In this document: positions 34,026 through 42,250 of the stretch, piece by piece
How the letters are laid out: each line of letters starts with the position of its first letter
How positions within the stretch are numbered: the stretch's first letter is position 1
Made by a program: the position numbers and the translations under genes
Notes under the pieces: model-generated
Told to the model about the DNA's origin: nothing
Seen by the model: the letters and a program-made list of their open reading frames with translations, nothing else
The model's database searches: none
Assembly (NCBI GenBank): GCA_039034015.1
Contig: JBCCBM010000003.1
Coordinates: forward strand, 1-64,000
Length of the DNA stretch: 64,000 nt
Source of the DNA: Acuticoccus sp039034015
Lineage (GTDB): Bacteria > Pseudomonadota > Alphaproteobacteria > Rhizobiales > Amorphaceae
Reading direction: 5' to 3'

Positions 34026-35395
34026 GCGTCGCGCCCGCGCGCGCCCCGCGCCCCACCTGGCGAAAGGTGCTGCGGTGGATCGGCCTGCCGCCCCCCGCCG
34101 AGCGGCTCCTGCGCCGGCGGCTCCCGCGGCGGCTCTTCGCGCGCTCGCTTCTCATCGTCATCGTGCCGATGATTGCGCTCCAATCGGTGGTCGCGTTCGT
34201 CTTCCTCGATCGGCATTGGGAAAATATGACCCGCCGGCTGTCGGTGGCCACCGCCAACGAGCTTGCCGCCATCGCCACCCTCTTGGAAACCGCGCCCCCC
34301 GATCGCCGCGCCGCCATCATCGCCGCCGCCAGCGACCACCTCTTCACCAGCGTTGAGTTCAACCCTGACGGCACCCTCCCGCCGCCGGCGCGAAAGCCGT
34401 TCTTCTCGCTCCTCAACACCACGCTCTCGCGCAATATCAGCCGCGCCGTCGCCCGCCCGTTTTACATCAACACCGACAGTTCCACCCGCTATGTCGACAT
34501 TCGCATCAAGACCGAGGTGGGCATCCTTGAAGTCATCGCCCGCCGCAGCCGCACCTACGCCTCCAACGCCCACATCACGCTCCTTTGGATGGGTGGCACC
34601 TCGCTCATCCTGATTGCGATCGCGATCCTCTTCCTGCGCAACCAGGTCCGCCCGATCCAAGAGCTTGCGGCCGCTGCCGAGCGGTTTGGCCGGGGCCAGC
34701 CCATCGGGCACCTGCGCCCCCACGGCGCTATCGAGGTGCGCCAGGCGGGCTGGGCGTTTTTGGAAATGCGCCAGCGGATTGAGCGGCAGCTCGAACAGCG
34801 CACACAAATGCTGGCCGGCGTCAGCCACGACCTTCGCACCATGCTCACCCGCTTTCGCCTAGAACTTGCCCTCCTGCCGGAGGGCACCGACACCGCCGCG
34901 CTGGTGGCCGATGTCGACGCCATGCAGGCGATGCTGGAGGACTATCTCACCTTCGCCCGCACCGACGCGGACGAGGCAAGCGCCGATGTTGACGTGGCAG
35001 CCCTCTTGTCCGACGTCGTGCGTGATGACGCGGTCGCCGTTGACGTTCCGCCCGGGCTCACGGCGCACCTTCGCCCCACAGCGGTGCGGCGGATGGTCGG
35101 CAACCTTGTGCAAAACGCCCAGCGACACGGCACAATGGTGCGGGTGGGCGCCGCGCGCGAGGGCGCCCGCCTCATCGTGACCGTGGAGGACGATGGCCCC
35201 GGCATTGCCCCCGCCGACCGCGCCGCCGTCTTCCGCCCCTTCTTCCGCCTCGACGAAGCGCGCAACCAGGACGACAGCGGCACCGGCCTTGGCCTCACCA
35301 TCGCCCGGGACATTGCCCACCGTCACGGCGGCGACCTCACCCTTGGCACCAGCGATTTGGGAGGGCTTTGCGCCCGCGCACGCCTCCCCCAATGA
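34022..35395 (+). CDS. EnvZ-like sensor histidine kinase
   Basis: A 457-residue inner-membrane kinase pairing with the response regulator. Membrane segments are at about 41-62 and 185-205, enclosing a periplasmic domain of some 120 residues. A HAMP domain follows (VRPIQELAAAAERFGRGQPIGHL). The H-box is GVSHDLRTMLTRFRLEL with His269 as phosphoacceptor; the usual Pro after HxLRT is Met here, as in some alphaproteobacterial EnvZ relatives. The ATPase domain has the N-box NLVQNAQRHG, the G1 box EDDGPGI and G2 DSGTGLGLTIARDI. The signal is unknown. Confidence 0.93.
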   Translation: MSVAPARAPRPTWRKVLRWIGLPPPAERLLRRRLPRRLFARSLLIVIVPMIALQSVVAFVFLDRHWENMTRRLSVATANELAAIATLLETAPPDRRAAIIAAASDHLFTSVEFNPDGTLPPPARKPFFSLLNTTLSRNISRAVARPFYINTDSSTRYVDIRIKTEVGILEVIARRSRTYASNAHITLLWMGGTSLILIAIAILFLRNQVRPIQELAAAAERFGRGQPIGHLRPHGAIEVRQAGWAFLEMRQRIERQLEQRTQMLAGVSHDLRTMLTRFRLELALLPEGTDTAALVADVDAMQAMLEDYLTFARTDADEASADVDVAALLSDVVRDDAVAVDVPPGLTAHLRPTAVRRMVGNLVQNAQRHGTMVRVGAAREGARLIVTVEDDGPGIAPADRAAVFRPFFRLDEARNQDDSGTGLGLTIARDIAHRHGGDLTLGTSDLGGLCARARLPQ

Positions 35396-35743
35396 CGCAC
35401 ACCGTGCACACACGCAAAAGCTGATTTTCGCGCCGCCCCACCGCCTGAATTGTGGGCAAAGATGCCGCTGCGCCGCGACCCCGAACCCGCGCGCCGCCGG
35501 GTAAAAAATGCAGCGCTTTCAACACCATCGCAGCAAATACCACCGGCGGGTGGGGGCCGCGACCCTTCCCGGCCCCCACCCGCCGATGACAAATTGTGAG
35601 CGCCCGATCCGGCGGTGGCCAAGATGTCCGCTTGACGACGCGCAAGATCGCGACGACCCTTTTGTGACGGTCTTGCGACAGTGAGGCATGAACTCCGGCC
35701 CCATCTGCCCGCATCACCGGCTGACCAATGGAGGTTCGCGTTT
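35396..35743. other. Intergenic stretch before the DUF1194 gene
   Basis: About 348 bases with no convincing gene. It contains the strong hairpin at 35544-35585. The last 20 bases contain the GGAGG ribosome site of the next gene, and its promoter is probably between 35586 and 35720. Confidence 0.4.
35544..35585. terminator. Very stable hairpin, probable terminator of the two-component operon
   Basis: CGGCGGGTGGGGGCCG pairs perfectly with CGGCCCCCACCCGCCG (16 bp) around a 10-base loop. No T-run follows on either strand, so it may be a Rho-assisted terminator or an isolated repeat-type palindrome. It lies 148 bases after the kinase stop. Confidence 0.5.
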
Positions 35744-36550
35744 ATGGCTCGTCTGCTCGCTACGCTCCTTGTTTGCCTGGGTCTTGGCCTCGCGCCCGCA
35801 AAGGCCACGCCACTCCCCGTTGTCGATGTGGAACTGGTGCTTGCCGTCGACGTCTCGTGGTCGATGGACCTTGACGAACAGGCCCTCCAGCGGGAGGGCT
35901 ATGTGGCGGCGCTGCGCCACCCCGACGTGATCAACGCCATCCGCCGCGGCGATTGGGGCCGCATTGCGCTCACCTATGTGGAGTGGGCCGGCGAAGGGCT
36001 CGACCGCACGCTCGTCCCCTGGATGATGATCGAGACGCCCGCCGACGCCGAAGCCTTTGCCGCAACCCTTGAGGCGGCCCCCATCGGCCGCATGCGCCGC
36101 ACGTCCATCTCCTCCATCCTGATGCGCAGCGCCGCCCTCTTCGACAATCAGTTTGAGGGCATGCGCCGCGTCATCGATGTGTCGGGCGATGGGCCCAACA
36201 ACATGGGCCTCATGGTGACCGCCGCCCGCGACGAGGTGTTGAGCCAAGGCATCACCATCAACGGCCTCCCCATCATGATCAAGCGCAACAACCCGGGCGG
36301 ATTTTTCCACCTCGACGCCCTCGACATTTATTATGAGGACTGCGTCATCGGCGGGTTCGGCGCCTTCATGATCACGGTGGACAAGGCGGAAAATTTCGCC
36401 GAAGCCATCCGCCGAAAGATCATTATGGAAATCGCGCGCGGGCCTGCGACCGTCGTCCCCGCCACCTGGCGCGCGCCGGGCGCCGAGCCGCGGATCGACT
36501 GTCTGGTGGGCGAAAAACAATGGCAGGCCTGGCGGCGTATCGGCCGCTAA
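35744..36550 (+). CDS. DUF1194 domain-containing exported protein (VWA-like)
   Basis: A 268-residue exported protein of unknown function common in alphaproteobacteria. A signal peptide (LLATLLVCLGLGLAPAKA) covers residues about 4-21. The rest is a von Willebrand A-like fold with a MIDAS-type motif DVSWS (Asp36, Ser38, Ser40) in VELVLAVDVSWSMDLDEQ, followed by RVIDVSGDGPNN with a further acidic site. Such domains bind metal and partner proteins. The ATG at 35744 follows GGAGG; an upstream start at 35681 would put sequence before the signal peptide. Its stop codon lies inside a 27-bp tandem repeat. Confidence 0.85.
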   Translation: MARLLATLLVCLGLGLAPAKATPLPVVDVELVLAVDVSWSMDLDEQALQREGYVAALRHPDVINAIRRGDWGRIALTYVEWAGEGLDRTLVPWMMIETPADAEAFAATLEAAPIGRMRRTSISSILMRSAALFDNQFEGMRRVIDVSGDGPNNMGLMVTAARDEVLSQGITINGLPIMIKRNNPGGFFHLDALDIYYEDCVIGGFGAFMITVDKAENFAEAIRRKIIMEIARGPATVVPATWRAPGAEPRIDCLVGEKQWQAWRRIGR

Positions 36551-36587
36551 CAAACAAAGCGGCGCATCGGCCGCTAAGAACCGGAGC
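36534..36587 (+). repeat. 27-bp tandem duplication over a stop codon
   Basis: Two adjacent 27-bp copies begin at 36534 (GGCGTATCGGCCGCTAA) and 36561 (GGCGCATCGGCCGCTAA) and differ at a few bases in their 3' third. The first copy encodes the last residues and stop of the DUF1194 protein; the second repeats the stop downstream. It looks like a recent local duplication. Confidence 0.7.
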
Positions 36588-36590
36588 GGC

Positions 36591-36619
36591 GCGCCGGGCG
36601 CGAAAAACCCGCCCGGCGC
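36591..36619. terminator. Hairpin just upstream of cobB
   Basis: GCGCCGGGCG and CGCCCGGCGC form a perfect 10-bp stem around a nine-base A-rich loop, ending 7 bases before the cobB start. No T-run follows. It could terminate the DUF1194 message or hide the cobB start region. Confidence 0.4.
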
Positions 36620-36626
36620 GGCACGG

Positions 36627-37940
36627 ATGACGCCGGCTCCAAGCCCGCCAACCCGCCCGGGCGCTCTGTTCGCCGCCCCCGCCTCAGGTTCGGGCAAAAC
36701 GGTGACGACGCTGGCCGTCATCGCGGCCCTTTGCCGGCGCGGCCACACCGTCGCCCCCGCAAAGGTGGGGCCGGATTATATCGACACCGCCTTTCTGACC
36801 GCAGCCGCCGGCACCCAAGCCCTCAACCTTGACCCTTGGGCCATGGGCGCCGCACGGCTCACAGCGCTCGCCGCAATGCCCCCCGGCACACATCTCATCG
36901 CGGAAGGGGTGATGGGACTTTTCGACGGGTCGGTGGCCGGTGGCGGCTCCACGGCCGACCTTGCCAAAACCCTCAAACTTCCTGTGGTTTTGGTTGTCTC
37001 GCCGCGGGGGATGAGCCAGTCCATCGGCGCCCTCGTCCACGGCTTTGCCACCTATGATCGGGATGTGCGCGTCGCCGGCGTCATCCTCGCGGGGGTCGCA
37101 AGCGCGCGCCATGAGGCGATGCTGCGCGCCGCACTCCCCAACACCCCGTGCCTGGGCGCGCTCCCGCGGGACGGGTCGCTCGCCCTCCCATCGCGCCATC
37201 TGGGCCTTGTCCAGGCGGCGGAGCATCCGGGGCTTGCCGCCCTCATTGACCGTGCTGCAACCCTTGCCGAGGCGCACATTGACCTTGCCGCCATCGCTGC
37301 CCTTTCCCGGCCCGCACCCTCACCGCCGCGCCTCCCGCCGCGCCTCCCGCCTCTCTTGCCGCCTCTGGGCCAGCGCATCGCGGTCGCGCAGGACACCGCC
37401 TTCGCCTTCACCTACGCGCACATTTTGGCCGACTGGCGCGCGGCGGGCGCCGAAACCCTGCCCTTCTCCCCCCTCGCCAACGCCGCGCCCGACCCGCTGG
37501 CCGACGCCATCTTCCTCCCCGGCGGCTACCCCGAACTCTTCGCCGCCCGCCTTGCACAAAACGCCACGTTCCTCCGCGGCCTTCGAGAGGCAGCGTCCGC
37601 CGGCGCGCTGATCTATGGCGAGTGCGGCGGCCACATGGTGCTCGGCAAAACCCTCACCGATGCCGACGGCGTCACGCACCAGATGGCCGGCCTTCTCCCC
37701 CACACGAGCGCCATCAACGCCCCCCGCCGCACCCTCGGCTATCGCACCCTCACCCACGACGGGCGCCTCCCATGGCCCAAAACCCTGCGCGGCCACGAGT
37801 TTCACTATGCGAGCGCCGCCGGCGAAGGCCCGCCCCTTTTCCACGCCGGCGACGCGGCCGGCGCCCCGCGCGGGCCCATGGGCAGCGTTGCGGGCCGTGT
37901 GATGGGCTCCTTCGCCCACATCATCGACGCGCCGTCATAG
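36627..37940 (+). CDS. cobB: Cobyrinate a,c-diamide synthase (hydrogenobyrinic acid a,c-diamide synthase)
   Basis: A 437-residue ATP-dependent amidotransferase that amidates the a and c side chains of the corrin ring in cobalamin synthesis, using glutamine. The N-terminal dethiobiotin-synthetase-like domain has the P-loop SGSGKT (residues 20-25) and KVGPDYIDTAFL. The C-terminal class I glutaminase-like domain has the nucleophile Cys333 in YGECGGHMVLG and the HEFHYA segment. A Pro/Leu-rich linker (about 230-250) joins them. No other cob gene is adjacent except that cysG, two genes away, makes a shared precursor. I see no cobalamin riboswitch in the 76 bases upstream. The 3' end overlaps the Lrp gene by 6 bases. 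Confidence 0.92.
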   Translation: MTPAPSPPTRPGALFAAPASGSGKTVTTLAVIAALCRRGHTVAPAKVGPDYIDTAFLTAAAGTQALNLDPWAMGAARLTALAAMPPGTHLIAEGVMGLFDGSVAGGGSTADLAKTLKLPVVLVVSPRGMSQSIGALVHGFATYDRDVRVAGVILAGVASARHEAMLRAALPNTPCLGALPRDGSLALPSRHLGLVQAAEHPGLAALIDRAATLAEAHIDLAAIAALSRPAPSPPRLPPRLPPLLPPLGQRIAVAQDTAFAFTYAHILADWRAAGAETLPFSPLANAAPDPLADAIFLPGGYPELFAARLAQNATFLRGLREAASAGALIYGECGGHMVLGKTLTDADGVTHQMAGLLPHTSAINAPRRTLGYRTLTHDGRLPWPKTLRGHEFHYASAAGEGPPLFHAGDAAGAPRGPMGSVAGRVMGSFAHIIDAPS

Positions 37941-38411
37941 GGGGACGGCCGTCGTCTCCTTCAAGGTTTCCATCGAAAGCATGGACGTGACGCTAAACAA
38001 ATCCACCTCCGCCACCAGGCGCTTATAAAATGTGTCAAAGGCCCGCGTGTCCCGCACCCGGACTTTGAGAAGGTAATCGATCTCCCCTGCGAGGCGATGC
38101 GCCTCTTGGATCTCGCCCATCTCAGCAACGGCCGATGCAAAACGCTCCAGCCAATCCTTGCTGTGGCTCGATGTTTTGATGGTGACGAAAAACACCTCAT
38201 CCTGATCCACTGCCGCCGGATCGAGGATCGCCACCTGCCGCGCAATGATCCCCCGCGCCTTCAGCTTTCGGATCCGGCTCCACACCGGCGATTTGGACGC
38301 ATTCACCCGCGCCGCAATCGCCTCCACCGGCAGCGAAGCGTCCTCCTGCAAGACGGACAGAATCTTTCGATCGAGCGCATCCACAGCAAAATTTCCTCTC
38401 GCCGCGGCCAT
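37935..38411 (-). CDS. Lrp/AsnC family transcriptional regulator
   Basis: A 158-residue regulator. The helix-turn-helix is in ALDRKILSVLQEDASLPVEAIAARVNASKSPVWSRIRKLKARGII (residues about 10-54), followed by a RAM/AsnC ligand-binding domain (VFFVTIKTSSHSKDWLERFASAV; EAHRLAGEIDYLLKVRVRD; LFSVTSMLSMETLKETTAVPL). The C-terminus is canonical. I chose the ATG at 38411; a longer frame to 38501 adds an unlike N-terminus. It diverges from the cysG operon and could regulate it, since Lrp proteins often act on a neighbouring divergent gene. Confidence 0.9.
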   Translation of the reverse strand: MAAARGNFAVDALDRKILSVLQEDASLPVEAIAARVNASKSPVWSRIRKLKARGIIARQVAILDPAAVDQDEVFFVTIKTSSHSKDWLERFASAVAEMGEIQEAHRLAGEIDYLLKVRVRDTRAFDTFYKRLVAEVDLFSVTSMLSMETLKETTAVPL

Positions 38412-38530
38412 TCCCAGGCCATCCGCACCAGATAGCACCGAAAGTACACTCAAAAACCTTATTTTTTCCCGCCGGTTGAGGATTCTTGCGAAAAAACTCA
38501 CCTTCTCCGTCAGTCAAAGGGGGCGGCGGG

Positions 38531-39895
38531 ATGGACACCTTTCCAATCTTCTGGAGCGTGAAAGACCGCGCCATCGTCCTCTTCGGCGGCGGCGCGGAGG
38601 CGGCAGCCAAACTGCGCCTTTTGCAAAAAACGAGTGCCACAATCCACGTCATCGCCGACCAGTTTGACACCGCCGTCATCGACCTCACCGGCGTCACAAT
38701 CCACCGCGCCAACCCGCTGACCGCCCCGTTGCCCGACGCCATCGCGTTTGCCTATGCCGCCACCGGCGACGAAGCGCTCGACGCCGCGCTCGCCCGCCGC
38801 ATGCGCGCGTTAAAAATCCCGGTGTGCGCGGCCGACCAGCCGGCCGTGTCCGACTTCATCACCCCGGCAATCGTCGACCGCGACCCTGTGGTGGTCGCCA
38901 TCGGCACCGAGGGCACCGCTCCGGTGCTCGCCCGCGAAATCAAGGGCCGGATTGAGCGCATGCTCCCCGCCCGGCTTGGCAAAGTCGCCCGCAAGGCCGG
39001 CGCGCTGCGGGCCCATGTGGCGACACGGTTTGCCCCCGGCACCGCGCGGCGCAAATTCTGGCACGCGCTCTTTGCCCCCGCGCTCGATGGCGCGTTTGAG
39101 CGCACCGGCTTTGGCAATGCCGCCAAACGACTGCTGGCGGCCAACGACAGCGTGCCGGCCGGCCACGTCGCGTTTGTGGGCGCAGGCGCCGGCGGGGCCG
39201 ACCTTTTGACCGAGCGCGCCCGCCAGCGGATCGACCGGGCCGATGTCGTCCTCCACGACGCCCTCGTTGCCCCCGAAATTCTGGAGCTTGCCCGGCGCGA
39301 GGCGATCCTTGTCAACGTCGGCAAACGCGCCGGCCGCCACGCGCTCAAACAGCACGAGATTGACGCAAAGATCGTCGCCTTCGCCGCAAAGGGCCACCGC
39401 GTTGTGCGGCTGAAGGGCGGCGACCCCACAATCTTCGGCCGCCTGGCGGAGGAGATGGACGCGGTCGCCGCCGCCGGCATCGCGTTCGAGGTGGTGCCGG
39501 GCGTGACGGCCGCCAGCGTTGCGGCGGCCGCCGTCGGCGCCCCGCTTACTGAGCGTGGCCGCGCGCAGGAGCTGCGCCTTATCACCGCCACCGCCGCCGA
39601 TGACACGGCCGATGCGGTCGACTGGCGCTCCGCCGCCGGCACCGCACCGCTCGCCATTTACATGGGCCGGCGCAGCGCCGGCGATGTCCAGCGCCGCCTC
39701 ACCCTCAACGGGCGCGACCCGTCCACCGCCGTCGCCCTGGTCGAAAGCGCCGGCTGGCCCGATGAGGTGCAGCGCCACACAACGCTTCGCGCCCTCACCA
39801 CCACTGTGCGCGAGATGCCCGGCCGCGGACCCCTCATGATGCTGATCGGCATTACCCCCCGCACCAATACTGTTGCCGCCCGAAAGGTCGCCTGA
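38531..39895 (+). CDS. cysG: Siroheme synthase CysG (fused dehydrogenase/chelatase and methyltransferase)
   Basis: A 454-residue bifunctional enzyme making siroheme from uroporphyrinogen III, the cofactor of the sulfite/nitrite reductase encoded two genes later. The N-terminal domain (residues about 1-205) has the NAD site LFGGGAEAAAKLRLL and performs precorrin-2 oxidation and iron insertion. The C-terminal SUMT domain starts near 212 with HVAFVGAGAGGADLLTERA and has VRLKGGDPTIFGR and EVVPGVTAASVAAAAVGAPLT. The ATG at 38531 follows a G-rich site; an upstream start at 38486 is less likely. Its stop overlaps the next ATG (TGATG). Confidence 0.95.
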   Translation: MDTFPIFWSVKDRAIVLFGGGAEAAAKLRLLQKTSATIHVIADQFDTAVIDLTGVTIHRANPLTAPLPDAIAFAYAATGDEALDAALARRMRALKIPVCAADQPAVSDFITPAIVDRDPVVVAIGTEGTAPVLAREIKGRIERMLPARLGKVARKAGALRAHVATRFAPGTARRKFWHALFAPALDGAFERTGFGNAAKRLLAANDSVPAGHVAFVGAGAGGADLLTERARQRIDRADVVLHDALVAPEILELARREAILVNVGKRAGRHALKQHEIDAKIVAFAAKGHRVVRLKGGDPTIFGRLAEEMDAVAAAGIAFEVVPGVTAASVAAAAVGAPLTERGRAQELRLITATAADDTADAVDWRSAAGTAPLAIYMGRRSAGDVQRRLTLNGRDPSTAVALVESAGWPDEVQRHTTLRALTTTVREMPGRGPLMMLIGITPRTNTVAARKVA

Positions 39896-40185
39896 TGGCC
39901 AAGCCCACTCAAAACGCCCCGGTTCTCCTCACCGCAAACGACCTTTTGTCCGGCGAGATCGTCTACTGGACGGGCGCGGCCTGGTCGCCCTCCGCCGCCT
40001 TCGCCAAAACCGCGCGGGGCGATGACGCGGCCGCGCTCAAGCACGTCGGCGCTACGGAGGAGGCCGCGCAAATCGTGGTCGGCGCCAACCTTGTGACGCT
40101 CGACCCCATCACGCTGCGCCCCATCGCGCTCCGCGAACGCCAGCGCATGGACGGCCCCTCCATCGCCTACGCGCCAAACGCCTAA
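39895..40185 (+). CDS. DUF2849 domain-containing protein
   Basis: A 96-residue cytoplasmic protein of unknown function, always found between cysG and cysI in alphaproteobacteria of this type. It starts PVLLTANDLLSGEIVYWTGAAWS and includes EEAAQIVVGANLVTLDPITLRPIALRERQR. There is no membrane segment, signal or Cys. It is coupled to cysG by TGATG and lies 12 bases before cysI, so a helper role in sulfite reduction is likely but unproven. Confidence 0.9.
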   Translation: MAKPTQNAPVLLTANDLLSGEIVYWTGAAWSPSAAFAKTARGDDAAALKHVGATEEAAQIVVGANLVTLDPITLRPIALRERQRMDGPSIAYAPNA

Positions 40186-40197
40186 AGGTCTTCGCCC

Positions 40198-41865
40198 ATG
40201 TACACCTATGATGCGCACGATGCGGCCTTCGTCCGCGCCCGGGCGTCCGAATTTCGCAGCGCCGTCAACCGTCGCCTGGCCGGCCAGTTGTCGGAGGATG
40301 AGTTCAAGCCGCTGCGGCTCAAAAACGGGCTCTACCTGCAGCTCCACGCCTACATGCTGCGCGTTGCGATCCCCTACGGCACGCTGTCATCCGCCCAAAT
40401 GCGCACCCTCGCCGACATTGCCGAGCGGTACGACCGCGGCTACGGCCACTTTACGACGCGCCAAAACATCCAATTCAATTGGGTCTCCCTCAAAGACACG
40501 CCCGACATCCTTGATGTTTTGGCGAACGCGGGGATGCACGCGATCCAAACCTCGGGCAATTGCATCCGCAATGTGACCGCCGATCCGCTCGCGGGCGTTG
40601 CGGGGGATGAAGCGCTCGACCCGCGCCCCACGGCCGAGCTGTTGCGCCAATGGTCCACCGCCCACCCCGAGTTTGCGTACCTGCCGCGAAAGTTCAAAAT
40701 CGCGGTGATCGGCAGTGGCATCGACCGCGCGGCCATGAAGTTCCACGACATCGGCCTTCAGGTGCGCCCGGACGCGGATGGCCGCCCGGTGTCCGACATT
40801 TGGGTCGGCGGCGGGCAGGGCCGCTCGCCCTTTGTGGCCAAACTCTTTGAGGCGGGCGTCCCCTTCGCGCGCCTGTTGCCGACGCTCTCGTCCATGCTGC
40901 GCGTCTACAATCTCGCCGGCCGGCGCGACAACAAATATAAAGCGCGGATCAAAATCCTCGTCCACGAGATGGGGCTTGAGGCCTACCGCGCCGCCGTCGC
41001 CGACGATCGGGCCACCGCCGACACCAGCGTCTTTGCCCCCGCCGCCGCCGAATATGACAGGATTGCCGCCCAATTCGCCGCCGCGACGCCGGCGCCGCGG
41101 GGAAAAGGCCGCCTTTCCCCCACCGGCGCGTTCAAGGCGTTTGTGGATGCCAATGTGGCGGCCCACAAGGTGTCGGGCTATGCCGCGGTTTCGATCTCGC
41201 TGAAGGACAAAGGCGCGATCCCCGGCGATGCGACGGCGGCCCAAATGCGCGCCGTGGCCGACCTTGCCGAGCGCCATGCCGATGGCGAAATCCGCGTCAC
41301 CCACCGGCAAAATCTCGTCCTCCCCAACGTCCCCATCGAGGCGGTGGAGATGGTGTGGCGCGGCCTGGTGGAGGCGGGCCTTGCGGCCGACAACATCGAT
41401 TTGTCGTCCGACATCATCGCCTGCCCGGGGCTCGATTATTGCGCGCTCGCCACCGCCCGCTCGATCCCCATTGCCCAGGCGCTTTCGGTGCGCCTGCGGG
41501 AGCGTGAGGCGGCGGCCCTTGCCAAAGGGCGCGACCCGCGCGGGCCAACGCTCAATATTTCCGGCTGCATCAACGCCTGCGGCCACCACCACGCCGCCAA
41601 CATCGGCATCCTCGGCCTCAACAAGGCCGAAACCGAGACCTACCAGGTAACCCTGGGCGGCCGCGCCGATGAAAACGCCGCCGTTGGCGAAGTGCTCGGC
41701 CCCGGCTTTTCGGCCGAAGCGCTGCCCGGCGCCATTGAGACGATCCTGGCCGTCTGGGACGCAGAGCGCCTTGGCGACGAACCCTTTGCCGACACCTTTG
41801 CCCGCGTCGGCAAAGCCCGTTTCAAAGCCGCCGTTTATGGAGCCCCCAAACATGTGGCAGCTTGA
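40198..41865 (+). CDS. cysI: Assimilatory sulfite (nitrite/sulfite) reductase, siroheme type
   Basis: A 555-residue siroheme/4Fe-4S reductase converting sulfite to sulfide with six electrons. Two ferredoxin-like half domains with TTRQNIQFNWV (about residues 81-91) and VTHRQNLVLPNV contribute siroheme-binding Arg. The cluster ligands appear as CPGLDYC (C-x5-C, about 409-415) and GCINAC (C-x3-C, about 458-463). The nearby FPR suggests ferredoxin rather than a flavoprotein subunit as donor. Nitrite as substrate cannot be excluded from sequence, but the cysH neighbour points to sulfite. It overlaps the next gene by 14 bases. Confidence 0.93.
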   Translation: MYTYDAHDAAFVRARASEFRSAVNRRLAGQLSEDEFKPLRLKNGLYLQLHAYMLRVAIPYGTLSSAQMRTLADIAERYDRGYGHFTTRQNIQFNWVSLKDTPDILDVLANAGMHAIQTSGNCIRNVTADPLAGVAGDEALDPRPTAELLRQWSTAHPEFAYLPRKFKIAVIGSGIDRAAMKFHDIGLQVRPDADGRPVSDIWVGGGQGRSPFVAKLFEAGVPFARLLPTLSSMLRVYNLAGRRDNKYKARIKILVHEMGLEAYRAAVADDRATADTSVFAPAAAEYDRIAAQFAAATPAPRGKGRLSPTGAFKAFVDANVAAHKVSGYAAVSISLKDKGAIPGDATAAQMRAVADLAERHADGEIRVTHRQNLVLPNVPIEAVEMVWRGLVEAGLAADNIDLSSDIIACPGLDYCALATARSIPIAQALSVRLREREAAALAKGRDPRGPTLNISGCINACGHHHAANIGILGLNKAETETYQVTLGGRADENAAVGEVLGPGFSAEALPGAIETILAVWDAERLGDEPFADTFARVGKARFKAAVYGAPKHVAA

Positions 41866-42250
41866 CGCCTCCGGCGCGCTCACCCTTGCGCCCGACCTTT
41901 CTGCGCTTCCCGTCATCGACCCCGCCGCGCCGCTCAGCGTCCGGGCGGGGGATGCGGTCATCCGCTTCGGCGGGCAGGCCGATGGGCGCGGCTTTTCCAC
42001 AGCCCGGCGTCTGCGCGCCGCCGGCCTCACCGCAACGCTTTATGCCGATGGCCCGCTGATCCCCGATCAGGCGCGCCACGCCTTCCAATCCGGGTTCGAT
42101 GTGGTCTTGATTGACGCAGAGCGCCTTGCCCGCCACGGCCATGACGGCTGGGCCAACGCCCTCCAGGACGCTGTGCCGACGCTTTATGCCGCGCAAGCCG
42201 GCACCCGCGGCCATGAGACAAGCCTCTGGCAACAACGGCACGGCCAATGA
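41852..42250 (+). CDS. DUF934 domain-containing protein
   Basis: A 132-residue cytoplasmic protein of the DUF934 family, a regular partner of cysI and cysH. The conserved middle is DGRGFSTARRLRAAGLTATLYADGPLIPDQARHAFQSGFDVVLID (residues about 45-89), close to the family pattern of GRGYSxAxxLR and DQxxxxxxxGFD. The ATG at 41852 follows GGAG. An in-frame ATG at 41837 is possible. It overlaps cysI by 14 bases and fpr by 4, so it is translated with them. Its biochemical role is not established. Confidence 0.88.
   Translation: MWQLDASGALTLAPDLSALPVIDPAAPLSVRAGDAVIRFGGQADGRGFSTARRLRAAGLTATLYADGPLIPDQARHAFQSGFDVVLIDAERLARHGHDGWANALQDAVPTLYAAQAGTRGHETSLWQQRHGQ

Noticed and set aside
36551..36626. 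Cobalamin riboswitch before cobB
   Set aside because: Only 76 bases are available, filled by a tandem repeat and a simple hairpin, and no B12-box-like sequence is seen.
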